A program made the translations under genes and the position numbers. The notes below the pieces were generated by a model. The model made no database searches. It was given only the letters and a program-made list of their open reading frames with translations, and was not told the DNA's origin. DNA of 64,000 nt, from contig NZ_JAELXT010000005.1 of the NCBI RefSeq assembly GCF_016427565.1, positions 62,001 to 126,000 of the forward strand, written 5' to 3'. Below, piece by piece: positions 17,777 through 26,202 of this stretch. Positions within the stretch are counted from its first letter, which is position 1. Each line of letters begins with the position of its first letter. This DNA is from Microvirga splendida (GTDB taxonomy: Bacteria; Pseudomonadota; Alphaproteobacteria; Rhizobiales; Beijerinckiaceae).

Positions 17777-18925
17777 TCATGGCTGCTTGCCCCACACGCC
17801 GATCTTGGCCTCGCGGGCCTTTTCGGCCGCGGCCTTCAGCTCCGGCGTCGCATCGCTCGTCGGTCGCCCGCCGCCATTGAACAGCACGACCCGCGACAGG
17901 TCCTGGTTGCCGACCTGGCATCGATAGACATCGTTCGAACCCGCCGGCTCGCAGGCCACCTCGCGGCCGTTGAGATAGCCGGTCAGGTCCTCCGGCTTGC
18001 CGCCGCCGGGCGCCCATTCGACGCCGAACAGGCGCACCACCTCGCCCTTCAGGGACAGGGTTGCCGTGTCGATCACGTCCGGCACCCCGCGAAGCGAAGC
18101 CGACGACGTGGTCGAGCCGGTGGTCGACGGCTCGGGATCCTGGAGGGGGGTGGCTCCCTCAGCGCCGGCCACGACCGTCTCCGCCGCATTGGCCTGAGGC
18201 GCGGGAGCGGCCGGCTCTTCGCCCTGGAACAGGAATGCGCCGACGCCCAGAAGAGCCAGCAGCGCAACGGCCCCCAGGGCGATGCTGGGACGCGCCCAGG
18301 AGCGTGTCGGCGACCCGAAGGCATGTCGCTCCTGCCCGGCTGGAGCGGGATCGTCCGCCGACCAGACCCGTGGTCCGAGACCGAGCAGCGCGGCGGCTCT
18401 CGGAGAGGCGAGGGCTTTGCGGGACCAGTCGCGAAGGCCATTCATGCCGCCGGCCGGCGCCTGCATCGATGCGAAAGCGGGCGACGGCCGGGGCGCTTCG
18501 GCTTCGGTGGCCGCCGCCGACGATTCCAGCTTGATCCAGTCGCGCTGCGGCTTCTCGCGCTTCTGCGGCGGGTCTGCCTCCCGCATCGCGGCATTCTCGT
18601 CCTGCTTCGCGGGCCTGAACAGCACCGGATAGCGCACGCGCAGCTCCTCCAGCAGATCGTGCAGCGTGAATGCCGCCTGCTGCCCGTCTCTCTCGATCGT
18701 GCGCGGCTTGCCGTCCTGATCGATGATGGTGAGCTTCAGCTCGCCGTCGACCTCGGACGGGCGGACGGAGGATTCGATGATGAGTTCGAGCGCCCGCCTC
18801 CCATCGTCGGTGGGATTGATGGTGTCGAGTTCCGCCCGGATGGCCTCGTGCATTCTCTCGCGCATCATGGCCCAGTTGCGGCGCGGATCCGCGGACGGAT
18901 CGTGGGTCGTGGTTTCATCGATCAT
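17777..18925 (-). CDS. Single-pass membrane protein with SNase-like C-terminal domain
   Basis: This 382-residue protein has a soluble helical N-terminal part, a disordered middle, one membrane helix at about residues 222-240 (ALGAVALLALLGVGAFLFQG) and a C-terminal domain resembling a thermonuclease/OB fold (ASLRGVPDVIDTATLSLKG, VVRLFGVEW, YLNGREVACEP, then KAREAKIGVWG). The usual SNase catalytic Arg and Glu residues were not recognised, so this may be a binding rather than a nuclease domain. ATG 18925 has GGAGGG upstream and overlaps the preceding gene by 11 bases. The function is unknown. Confidence 0.7.
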   Translation of the reverse strand: MIDETTTHDPSADPRRNWAMMRERMHEAIRAELDTINPTDDGRRALELIIESSVRPSEVDGELKLTIIDQDGKPRTIERDGQQAAFTLHDLLEELRVRYPVLFRPAKQDENAAMREADPPQKREKPQRDWIKLESSAAATEAEAPRPSPAFASMQAPAGGMNGLRDWSRKALASPRAAALLGLGPRVWSADDPAPAGQERHAFGSPTRSWARPSIALGAVALLALLGVGAFLFQGEEPAAPAPQANAAETVVAGAEGATPLQDPEPSTTGSTTSSASLRGVPDVIDTATLSLKGEVVRLFGVEWAPGGGKPEDLTGYLNGREVACEPAGSNDVYRCQVGNQDLSRVVLFNGGGRPTSDATPELKAAAEKAREAKIGVWGKQP

Positions 18926-19733
18926 TCGAGGCACCCTCCAGGGCAAGATTTCGCCTGCGCTCCTGACCGAGCAGCGTGCTGTGCTCCGCGACGATCACGG
19001 GCCTGTCGCCGATGAAGTGGACGACGAGCTGCAGGGCGCCGGTGCCCTGCGAGACCCGACGGCGCTTGGGATGGGAGGCCGTGTAGTCGAACACCGCATG
19101 CACCGTGCAGATCTCGCCTGCCGAGTTGCAGGTCGTGCCGATCCCGTCCTCGCGCGGGCGATAGTCCCGCTCCGGCCAGCGCTTCACGAAGCGGCGCTTC
19201 TCGTCGAACAGCCGCTTCATCGTCACCTCGCGCCCGTGAAAGAGCACGCGCGGCGCATAGAAGGCGGCGGTCGATTCGAGAGCGGTGTCGTTGGGCGCCG
19301 ACCATGAATCGAGATAGTCGATGGCGAATCGCTTGGCCGTGTCGGCCCGGGCCTCCCGCTTGTCCTCGGCAGGGTCCTGTTTCGGCTGAGCGGTCGTCAC
19401 AGGTGGCGCGGCGGGCGGAGCGGCTGCGGGCTCCTGCGCCTGGCGGGTCGCAGGCGCATCGGGCCGGACGATGGGAGTCTGCGGCTGAGCCGTTTGCGGC
19501 GGGGCCGGTGTGGCCGCCGGAGGCGGTGAGGCGACTTCCGGCGCAGCCGCCGCAGGAGGAGCCGGCCTGACGGTTTCAGGGGCGGGGGACGGCGACGTCG
19601 TGCCCTCCGCGGGCGGATCGACCCAGGGGCGTCCCGTCTGCGCGGCGGCCACGGAGCCGACAGCCACGGAACCGGCGGCCATCAGCAGGGTCAGGAGAGC
19701 GGATTTAGTTGCGAGGGGCCAGCCGATCTGCAT
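18915..19733 (-). CDS. Secreted Pro/Ala-rich hypothetical protein with NTF2-like C-terminus
   Basis: This 272-residue protein has a signal peptide (residues about 1-32, LTLLMAAGSVAVGSVAAAQT), a long Pro/Ala/Thr-rich linker to about residue 125, and a globular C-terminal domain of about 140 residues that looks NTF2-like (FAIDYLDSWSAPNDTALESTAAFYAPRVLF). Two cysteines (TTCNSAGEIC) may form a disulfide in the periplasm. ATG 19733 has TTAGGA seven bases before it and was preferred over a start 24 bases further upstream. It overlaps the membrane SNase-like gene, so the two products probably work together. No function was recognised. Confidence 0.7.
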   Translation of the reverse strand: MQIGWPLATKSALLTLLMAAGSVAVGSVAAAQTGRPWVDPPAEGTTSPSPAPETVRPAPPAAAAPEVASPPPAATPAPPQTAQPQTPIVRPDAPATRQAQEPAAAPPAAPPVTTAQPKQDPAEDKREARADTAKRFAIDYLDSWSAPNDTALESTAAFYAPRVLFHGREVTMKRLFDEKRRFVKRWPERDYRPREDGIGTTCNSAGEICTVHAVFDYTASHPKRRRVSQGTGALQLVVHFIGDRPVIVAEHSTLLGQERRRNLALEGASNDR

Positions 19734-19804
19734 GCGTTTCCTAAGGCCTCTTCTCAAGAAAAGGTGACTGGGGAAAAGCGGGTGAACGGCATCCCGGTTC
19801 CATG

Positions 19805-19837
19805 ATCATCCTGGCCGGAAACCCCGGCCAGGATGAT
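19805..19837. terminator. Long intergenic hairpin after the rlpA-like gene
   Basis: ATCATCCTGGCCGG at 19805-19818 pairs perfectly (14 bp) with CCGGCCAGGATGAT at 19824-19837 around a five-base loop. It lies between the rlpA-like stop and the next leftward gene. There is no clear T run, so it may be a processing or stabilising hairpin rather than an intrinsic terminator. Confidence 0.55.
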
Positions 19838-19884
19838 TCGCAATGACTAGGTGATGAAATGAAGGTGTCTGAAAAAGTGCCCGT

Positions 19885-20274
19885 TCAGAGCTGGGCCAGC
19901 GTAACGGAACCCACGCCCGAGATCCCGATGGCCTGCGCGGAGGCTTTCGAGAGGTCGATGACGCGGCCATGGGCGTAAGGACCGCGGTCGTTGATGCGCA
20001 CCACCACCGACTTGCCGGTCTTCTTGTTCACCACCTTCACCTTCGTGCCGAAGGGCAGGGTGCGGTGGGCGGCAGTCAGGGCGTTGGTGTTGAAGGTCTC
20101 GCCGCTCGCCGTCTTGCGCCCGTGGAAGCCCGGTCCGTACCAGGAGGCGGGACCGCTCTGAATGACCTTGCCGGAGGTGGCGTCAGGTTCGGCCTGCGCT
20201 ACGGGGACCGAGATGAAAGCCGATCCGGCGATGAACAAGCTGGCGAGTGTGAGCGTTACCTTGCGTTGATCCAC
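19885..20274 (-). CDS. rlpA: RlpA-like septal ring lytic transglycosylase family protein
   Basis: This 129-residue secreted protein has a signal peptide (about 1-28, ending VPVAQAEP) and one double-psi beta-barrel domain of the RlpA type. Landmarks are GPASWYGPGFHGRKTASGE near residue 42, the catalytic-region Asp in VVRINDRGPYAHGRVIDLS near 95, and AHRTLPFGTKVKV. RlpA proteins cleave peptidoglycan strands lacking stem peptides or bind the septum. The SPOR domain of longer RlpA proteins is absent, which is usual for this short class. There is no lipobox Cys. Confidence 0.9.
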   Translation of the reverse strand: MDQRKVTLTLASLFIAGSAFISVPVAQAEPDATSGKVIQSGPASWYGPGFHGRKTASGETFNTNALTAAHRTLPFGTKVKVVNKKTGKSVVVRINDRGPYAHGRVIDLSKASAQAIGISGVGSVTLAQL

Positions 20275-20479
20275 AATGCATTCCCTTGTTTGTTATGCAG
20301 GTCGTGCAAAATGAAGACTAATGGGGCAACAATAAGACGTTCTACATGGTAGAACGACGATTGTTATAGCCTGGGCTGGCGCAAGCAGGTATGACTTTGC
20401 TGCTTTGTATATTATAACGATTTGCAGATATAGCCTCGACGATCCGCAAATTTCTGGAGAACGGAGCCGCCTCTCGGCG

Positions 20480-21715
20480 CTACGGAGCCGCGGGGTCCTT
20501 GCCCGTCCGGCCGGGCGGAAGGGCCGTCAGCCACAGGGCGAGCGCGAGAGCCGCGAGCAGCAGGGCGGCCACGAGACCGGCAACGCCCGGCCATGCGGCG
20601 CGGGCCCAGAACAGGCCGCCCAGGGTGCCGACGGCGCTCGATCCGAGGTAGTAGCAGAACAGGTAGAGCGCCGAGGCCTGCGCCTTCGCGGTCACGGCCC
20701 GGCTGCCGACCCAGCTGCTGGCGATGGAATGGCCGCCGAAGAACCCGAAGGTCACGGCCACGATCCCCGCGATGATCGGCAGGAGATGATCGAAGAGGGT
20801 CAGCGCCACGCCGGCCAGCATGATGACGATCATCGCCCACAGCACCCGTTGCCGCCCGAGCCGGTCGGCCAGGGCGCCGATCCAGGCCGAGCTCCAGGTG
20901 CCGATGAGGTAGGCCGCGAAGACCGCCCCGATGGCGCTCTGGCTCAGGGAATAGGGCGGCTCGCTCAGGCGGTAGCCGAGATAGTTGTAGAGGGTCACGA
21001 AGCCGCCCATGAGCAGGAAGGCCTCGGCGAACAGGCCGCGCAGGCCCGGATCCCGCAGGTGCTCGCCAAAGGACCGCAGCAGCTCCACCGGCCGGGCCCG
21101 GCGCGGCCGGAAATGCGCCGAGGCCGGCAGGCTGCGCCAGGCCGCGAAGGCCGACGCAAGACCGATGAATCCGATGAGGCCGACGGCCAGCCGCCAGGAG
21201 CCCAGATCCGTCAGCACGCCGCCGACGATCCGCCCGGACATGCCCCCGACCGCGTTGCCGCCGATGAACAGCCCCATGGCCAAGCCGATGGACTTCGGAT
21301 CGACCTCCTCGCTCACATAGGCCATGGCGACCGCCGGCAGCCCGCTTAAGGTGATGCCGATCAGCATGCGGGCCACGAGAAAGCTCGTCCAGTTGGGCGC
21401 CAGGGCAGACAGGATGGCCAGGAGCGCCGAGAGCAGGAGCGAGGCCACCATGATAGGCTTTCGCCCCCACACCTCCGACAGGGATCCGGCCACCAGCATG
21501 GCGACCGCCAAAAGGCCGGTGGAGAGCGATAGGGACAGGCTGCTCACGGCGGCGCTCACCCCGAACTCCCGCGAGAATTCCGGCAGCAGGGGCTGGACGC
21601 AGTAGAGGATGGCGAAGGTCGAGAAGCCGGAGGCGAAGAGCGCCAGGTTCATGCGGTGGAAGGCGGGCGTTCCGCCTACCAGGCGGCTTGGCATCTCCTG
21701 CACATCATCTTCCAT
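20480..21715 (-). CDS. MFS transporter, YnfM-like
   Basis: This 411-residue protein has twelve predicted membrane helices and the MFS loop 2-3 motif GSLSEVWGRKPIM near residue 82, with its second-half counterpart GALADRLGRQRVL near 285. The N-terminus (FASGFSTFAILYCVQPLLPEFSREFGVS) is typical of the YnfM/arabinose-efflux-like group of inner-membrane proton antiporters. The substrate is unknown. The start is uncertain: the ATG at 21715 has a weak ribosome site, and a second ATG at 21694 has AGGAG directly abutting it. Confidence 0.88.
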   Translation of the reverse strand: MEDDVQEMPSRLVGGTPAFHRMNLALFASGFSTFAILYCVQPLLPEFSREFGVSAAVSSLSLSLSTGLLAVAMLVAGSLSEVWGRKPIMVASLLLSALLAILSALAPNWTSFLVARMLIGITLSGLPAVAMAYVSEEVDPKSIGLAMGLFIGGNAVGGMSGRIVGGVLTDLGSWRLAVGLIGFIGLASAFAAWRSLPASAHFRPRRARPVELLRSFGEHLRDPGLRGLFAEAFLLMGGFVTLYNYLGYRLSEPPYSLSQSAIGAVFAAYLIGTWSSAWIGALADRLGRQRVLWAMIVIMLAGVALTLFDHLLPIIAGIVAVTFGFFGGHSIASSWVGSRAVTAKAQASALYLFCYYLGSSAVGTLGGLFWARAAWPGVAGLVAALLLAALALALWLTALPPGRTGKDPAAP

Positions 21716-21975
21716 GTGATCGTCCCACGCCCGTCATGCCAGCCCCTGTTCGCCGGTGCCGCCGGGCTCGGGAATCCGCTGCATCGGTTGTCCCATGTTC
21801 TTGGCGCAAGCGTAAGGGCGCACAACACCCGATCCATTCGCCGAAAGCATGCAGGTCGTGCCGAGTTTGCACTTCTCCACCGGCGAAAACAGTAGTGTAT
21901 GAACGGCAACATCCTCCGGACTCGAGACCCTCAGGCTCGTCGCGGCCCCGCGCGAGCCTCATTTTTTGAGCGCGC

Positions 21976-22905
21976 ATGACCTCCTCTCCCGCTCGGACGA
22001 AGGCTTCTTCCCCGGAGCCCTCCGGCCTGCCGGCTTCCTCCCCGCTGCGGGGCATCCTGTTCCTGATCGCGTCTACGGTCGTGTTCTCGGTGGCGGACGT
22101 GATCACCAAGCAGCTCGCCTCCACCCTGCCGCCGCCGGAGGTGGCGTGGATGCGCTACGTCACGTTCGCGCTCGTGATCATCCCGGTCGTGCTCCTCAAG
22201 GGAGGGCCTGGGCTCCTGCGCTCCCGACGTCCGAAACTGCAGGTTCTCAGGGGCTGTGGCATGGTGGGCTCGTCGCTCCTGTTCATTGCGAGCCTGCCTT
22301 CCCTGCCGGTGGCGGACGCCACCGCGATCTTCTTCGTCTCGCCCATCCTGATCATGGCCCTGTCGGTTTTCTTCCTCGGCGAGACCGTGGGCTGGCGGCG
22401 CTGGAGTGCAGCGGCTTTCGGCTTCATCGGTGTCATGATCGTTGTCCGGCCCGGAACGGGAGCCTTCCAGTTCGCCGCGCTCCTGCCGATGATGGCCGCA
22501 TCAAGCTGGGCGGTGGGTGCCGTCGTGACCCGCAAGATCGTCGGCGACCATGCCTTCACGACATTGGCTTATTCGGCCCTCGTCGGCACTGTCGTGCTGA
22601 GCGCGCTGATGCCGTTCAACTGGGTCACGCCGGACGCCACGGAGATCGGCCTGGGCCTCAGCATGGGCGTGCTGTTCGCCATCGGGCACTGGTTCATCGT
22701 CCTCGCCTACCGGCATGGCAATGCGTCGATGATCGCGCCGTTTTCCTATGTCCAGCTCATCTGGGCCGGCAGTCTCGGCTATCTGGTGTTCGGCACGGTT
22801 CCCGATGCGTGGACGATCACCGGCGCGGGGATCATCGCTCTCAGTGGCCTCTACGCGGCCTATCGCGAGCGGGTGCGGGCGATGGAGAAGAAGTTCCCGG
22901 CCTGA
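21976..22905 (+). CDS. DMT-family (EamA) membrane transporter
   Basis: This 309-residue protein has about ten membrane helices arranged as two EamA repeats of roughly 140 residues, beginning at SPLRGILFLIASTVVFSVAD and at MMAASSWAVGAVVTRKIVG. The end of each repeat carries the usual conserved helix with a Pro/Glu/Gly pattern (VFFLGETVGWRRWSAAAFG in the first). Such drug/metabolite exporters move amino acids, nucleotides or other metabolites out of the cell. The ribosome site is weak. The substrate is not deducible. Confidence 0.9.
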   Translation: MTSSPARTKASSPEPSGLPASSPLRGILFLIASTVVFSVADVITKQLASTLPPPEVAWMRYVTFALVIIPVVLLKGGPGLLRSRRPKLQVLRGCGMVGSSLLFIASLPSLPVADATAIFFVSPILIMALSVFFLGETVGWRRWSAAAFGFIGVMIVVRPGTGAFQFAALLPMMAASSWAVGAVVTRKIVGDHAFTTLAYSALVGTVVLSALMPFNWVTPDATEIGLGLSMGVLFAIGHWFIVLAYRHGNASMIAPFSYVQLIWAGSLGYLVFGTVPDAWTITGAGIIALSGLYAAYRERVRAMEKKFPA

Positions 22906-22925
22906 GCCGGGAGCCGGGCAATGCT

Positions 22926-23210
22926 TCAGGCACCGGAATGAACGACGCGCAGGCGCGGGCGTGCCGTCCGGCTGAGGAAGTTGATCTCGACGAAATCCCC
23001 GTCCTCGGAGCCCTCGACGAGTCGGTAGCCGAACTGTTCCACCAGGGCCCGCACCTGGCCCAGGTTGTCGCGCGAGATCCTGCGGGTGAATTCCATCAGA
23101 TCTTGGCTCATGAGCGCGGCCACGATTCCGATCTCGACGCCCTGGTCGAAATCGGCGCTGCGCGCCGGAAAACGAAGCCGCATACCCTCAGCGAGATGGA
23201 TGTGGTGCAT
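22926..23210 (-). CDS. Small hypothetical protein, 94 aa
   Basis: This short soluble protein has no recognised family. Its middle is mixed alpha/beta (GVEIGIVAALMSQDLMEFTRR, then NLGQVRALVEQFGYRLVEG) and it ends in basic residues. AGGA lies five bases before the ATG, and codon use matches its neighbours, which argues that it is real. It is convergent with the DMT transporter gene. Confidence 0.55.
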   Translation of the reverse strand: MHHIHLAEGMRLRFPARSADFDQGVEIGIVAALMSQDLMEFTRRISRDNLGQVRALVEQFGYRLVEGSEDGDFVEINFLSRTARPRLRVVHSGA

Positions 23211-23402
23211 GGGATCCTGGTCCGTTCACGTCCTGTCGGGCGGTGTTTATCGGGCCAAAAATCCTACCGGTTGCTTAAAGCAGGCAGGATGGCCCCAGGG
23301 CGCTCGAGGCGTGGTTAATCGTTCGTGCAGGGTTGATCTTGAAGCTGGGCTTTGCATTTACCCTGCAGGATCCCTCCTGCTGCAGGGGCGGCAGGCGATG
23401 CA

Positions 23403-23771
23403 ATGAGGCGCAACATGAAGCAGCTTTTGGTGGGAATGGCATTCGCCACAGGGTTTGTGGCGTCGACGGCCCTGGCGGCGGACGTGACGACGGTTGTCGG
23501 GGTTCGGGCCAGCCAGGTCCAGGTCACACGTCCCATCCAGGTCACACGTCCCATCGCGAGGCTCGCCGACCAGGGCCTCGGCTATTCGGTGCTTCATGAC
23601 GTGCCGGGCGTTCCGCAGCGGGCCTATCGCGTGCACGTGACCTGCGCCATCGACGAGAGCTTCACGCAGACCTATTGCCCGACTCCGGTCTATGTCTCCG
23701 TCTGTCCTCGGGCCCGCATCGCCTGCGCGGGCGGCGCGCAGGAGGTGGGGGCGCTGCGCCTGAAATACTGA
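23403..23771 (+). CDS. Secreted hypothetical protein, 122 aa
   Basis: This small protein starts MRRNMKQLLVGMAFATGFVA and carries a signal peptide cleaved after about residue 25 (STALAAD). The mature part is about 97 residues, with four to five cysteines (CAIDESF, YCPTP, VCPRARIACAGG), consistent with periplasmic disulfides. A tandem 18-bp duplication makes the repeated peptide QVTRPI. No family was recognised. The ATG at 23403 is used; the next in-frame ATG is at 23415. Confidence 0.6.
   Translation: MRRNMKQLLVGMAFATGFVASTALAADVTTVVGVRASQVQVTRPIQVTRPIARLADQGLGYSVLHDVPGVPQRAYRVHVTCAIDESFTQTYCPTPVYVSVCPRARIACAGGAQEVGALRLKY
23519..23554. repeat. 18-bp tandem duplication in a secreted-protein gene
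   Basis: Two identical head-to-tail 18-bp units CCAGGTCACACGTCCCAT fill this stretch. They keep the frame and encode QVTRPI twice. This looks like recent slippage. Confidence 0.85.
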
Positions 23772-23840
23772 ACGGCCTGGAGGTTTGCCGCGCGGGCCGC
23801 GGTGGACTAGAAGGCCATCGTTCACCGACAGGCCACCAGA

Positions 23841-24755
23841 TTGCACCACACGACACGAAGCGGCGTCTACGGAACGCCTCCGGCCGAACTGGGCGAGGCA
23901 CCGGAAGGCGCCATTCAGTTCTCGCCCCTGATTCCCGGCTCGGCAAAGCTCGAGGATCAGCCCGAAGGCTCCTTGAGCGACGTGCTCGTGCTGGCGCCGC
24001 CCGGCACCGTGGAGCGGCGCTACACCACCGCGCTGGCGCTGCGGGCGCTTGCCCCCGGCGGCGCCCTGACGATCCTGGCGCCCAAGGACAAGGGCGGCTC
24101 GCGGATCGCCAAGGAGCTCAAGGCATTCGGCTGCGCCGTCTCCGAGACCTCCCGGCGGCACCATCGCATCTGCACCTGCGAGCGGCCCGCGCGCCTGGCC
24201 GACATCGACGAGGCGCTGGCCGAGGGTGGGCCGCGGCTCGACGAGGCGCTGGGCCTGTGGACCTGGCCCGGCGTGTTCAGCTGGAACCGGCTCGACCCCG
24301 GCAGCGCTCTCCTGGAGCAGAGCCTGCCCGCGCTGAGCGGCAGGGGCGCGGATTTCGGCTGCGGCATCGGCATTCTCGCCCGCGCGATCCTGGCCTCTCC
24401 CGCGGTGGAACATCTTGCGATGCTCGACATCGACCGCCGCGCCGTCGAGATGGCACAGCGCAACGTCGTCGATCCGCGAGCTGAAATCCGCTGGGGGGAT
24501 GTCCGCAGCGGCAGCGGGCTCCAGGGCCTCAACTTCGTGGTCATGAACCCGCCGTTCCACGATGGCGGCGCCGAGGACCAGTCCCTCGGTCAGAGCTTCA
24601 TCCGCCGTGCGGCCGAGGCGCTGCGGCCCGGCGGCGTCCTCTGGCTCGTCGCCAACCGCCACCTGCCCTATGAGGGGGTTCTGAAGCCCCTGTTCCGGCG
24701 CGTGACCCCCAAGGTCGAGGCCGGCGGATACAAGATCTACGAGGCGCTCAAATGA
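23841..24755 (+). CDS. RsmC-like class I SAM-dependent methyltransferase
   Basis: This 304-residue protein has the two-domain layout of RsmC/RlmG guanine-N2 rRNA methyltransferases: a degenerate N-terminal methyltransferase-like domain and a catalytic C-terminal domain. SAM-binding motif I is GADFGCGIGILARAIL near residue 170 and the catalytic NPPFHDGG motif is near 235, with FIRRAAEALRPGGVLWLVANRHLPYE following. The start is a TTG at 23841 with no good ribosome site, so it may be slightly different. The ATGA overlap with rsuA suggests a two-gene ribosomal RNA modification operon. Which guanine is modified is not shown. Confidence 0.82.
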   Translation: MHHTTRSGVYGTPPAELGEAPEGAIQFSPLIPGSAKLEDQPEGSLSDVLVLAPPGTVERRYTTALALRALAPGGALTILAPKDKGGSRIAKELKAFGCAVSETSRRHHRICTCERPARLADIDEALAEGGPRLDEALGLWTWPGVFSWNRLDPGSALLEQSLPALSGRGADFGCGIGILARAILASPAVEHLAMLDIDRRAVEMAQRNVVDPRAEIRWGDVRSGSGLQGLNFVVMNPPFHDGGAEDQSLGQSFIRRAAEALRPGGVLWLVANRHLPYEGVLKPLFRRVTPKVEAGGYKIYEALK

Positions 24756-25507
24756 GCAAGACCCCGACCCTTCGCCTCGACCGGCTCCTCGCCAATCTGG
24801 GCTACGGTTCGCGCCGGGAGGTGCAGCAGCTCGTCCGGGCCGGCCTGGTCGTGCTCGATGGCGAGGTGATCGAGGATTCCGATCAGCGCATCGCCGTGAC
24901 CCGCGACCTGTCGGAGCGGATGCGCGTCCAGGGCAAGCCCCTCGATCCGCCGCCGGGACTGATCCTGATGCTGCACAAGCCCCTGGGCGTCACCTGCTCG
25001 CACAAGGAGGCAGGCCCCCTGGTCTACAGCCTGCTGCCCGACCGCTGGCGCCGGCGCGACCCGGCCCTCTCGACCGTTGGGCGCCTCGACAAGGAAACGT
25101 CGGGGCTGCTGCTGATGACTGACGACGGCAGCCTGCTCCACCGCATCATCTCGCCCCGCGCCAATGTCTCCAAGCGCTATCACGTGACCCTCGACCGCCC
25201 CTTGCGGGGCGACGAGGCAGAGATCTTCGCGTCCGGGACCCTGATGCTGGAAGGCGAGGACCGGCCGCTCCTGCCGGCGCAGATGGAGGCGCTGTCCCCA
25301 TTGAATGCCCATGTCACGGTGACCGAAGGGCGCTACCATCAGGTGCGCCGCATGTTCGCGGCCGTGGGCAACCACGTCACCGCCCTCCACCGCAACCGGA
25401 TTGCCGCCCTGGACCTGCCGGCGGATCTGGAGCCCGGGCAGTTCCGGCTCATGAGCGAGGCCGACCTCGCCCTGATCCTTCCGCCAGCCGGAGCCGCCTC
25501 TCGGTAA
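24752..25507 (+). CDS. rsuA: Pseudouridine synthase, RsuA family
   Basis: This 251-residue RNA-modifying enzyme isomerises uridine to pseudouridine, in RsuA at U516 of 16S rRNA. An S4 RNA-binding domain fills residues about 7-55 (RLDRLLANLGYGSRREVQQLV), the catalytic Asp is in GRLDKETSGLLLMTDDG near residue 113, and the KRYHVTLD and EGRYHQVRRMFAAVGNHV motifs follow. It overlaps the methyltransferase stop by four bases. Members of this family also modify 23S rRNA (RluB/E/F), so the exact site is inferred. Confidence 0.9.
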   Translation: MSKTPTLRLDRLLANLGYGSRREVQQLVRAGLVVLDGEVIEDSDQRIAVTRDLSERMRVQGKPLDPPPGLILMLHKPLGVTCSHKEAGPLVYSLLPDRWRRRDPALSTVGRLDKETSGLLLMTDDGSLLHRIISPRANVSKRYHVTLDRPLRGDEAEIFASGTLMLEGEDRPLLPAQMEALSPLNAHVTVTEGRYHQVRRMFAAVGNHVTALHRNRIAALDLPADLEPGQFRLMSEADLALILPPAGAASR

Positions 25508-25576
25508 GCCTCGTGAGCGGAGAGGTTGCCCTCAGGGCCGTAATCGGGTAGGGAAAGTCCAGGCCCATCGCCGCAA

Positions 25577-25653
25577 GCACCCGTAGCTCAGCTGGATAGA
25601 GCGTTGCCCTCCGAAGGCAAAGGTCACACGTTCGAATCGTGTCGGGTGCGCCA
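25577..25653 (+). tRNA. tRNA-Arg (anticodon CCG)
   Basis: The 77-base sequence folds fully: acceptor GCACCCG with CGGGTGC, D stem GCTC/GAGC, anticodon stem TTGCC/GGCAA around the loop CTCCGAA (anticodon CCG, reads CGG), and T stem ACACG/CGTGT around TTCGAAT. G73 and an encoded CCA end the gene. Confidence 0.97.
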
Positions 25654-25656
25654 TTC

Positions 25657-26022
25657 TTAGTGCAAGTTGGAAAGACGTTGGTAAGCTGAGATAATAAGCT
25701 CTACAGCAGCAGCAATCTCGTCTTCGTCAAACTCATAGCCGTTGCAGTAAGCAACGACTGACTTGCTCGTACGACAGTAAAGCTCCACCCAAAACGGCGG
25801 GAAAGTTGGCATGTCGTAGTCCTGGCAAAGCTCAGTAAGCCGTACCTCGACATCACCAACCAGCATGATAGTAATCGTGCGGTAGCCATTCTGCGGGTCC
25901 AGAGCGAAGACGAGCCGGACATAGGCCCTAATGATCTGCTCCTCGATCCAATCGTGACAGGGGGCAATTGGCGCCTCGGCATAGCCAGACGCCGCGAAGG
26001 GCTGCGACATAAAATTCTCCAT
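25657..26022 (-). CDS. Hypothetical protein next to tRNA-Arg, 121 aa
   Basis: No family was recognised. The protein is acidic and probably soluble, with mixed alpha/beta character ([59 protein letters not shown]). Its stop lies only three bases from the 3' end of tRNA-Arg and it points toward the tRNA. Its GC content is well below that of neighbours, which suggests acquired DNA. An in-frame ATG at residue 5 ([14 protein letters not shown]) is an equally good start. Confidence 0.6.
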   Translation of the reverse strand: MENFMSQPFAASGYAEAPIAPCHDWIEEQIIRAYVRLVFALDPQNGYRTITIMLVGDVEVRLTELCQDYDMPTFPPFWVELYCRTSKSVVAYCNGYEFDEDEIAAAVELIISAYQRLSNLH

Positions 26023-26124
26023 AATCGAAATGGCGCCTCACAGCCCGGGTTGACCAAGGGGAGCTTTGGAGGGCAGCGATCAAAGGCAAAACGCAACCAG
26101 CTGGGTTTTGATAGTGTAATATTA

Positions 26125-26173
26125 AATTGCGCACAATTCGACTATTGAACAATTAGATAGCGCACGATATAAT
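26125..26173 (+). promoter_or_regulatory. Sigma70-type promoter with overlapping inverted repeats, for the ohrR-like gene
   Basis: TTGAAC at 26145-26150 and a perfect TATAAT at 26168-26173 are separated by exactly 17 bases. AATTG-CGCA-CAATT (26125-26138) and ATTG-AA-CAAT (26144-26153) lie on and upstream of the -35 box. ATTG/CAAT-type repeats resemble OhrR operators, so autorepression is likely (inference). Confidence 0.65.
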
Positions 26174-26202
26174 AGTGGTGATAGGTCAATGTGAGGATAG
26201 GC

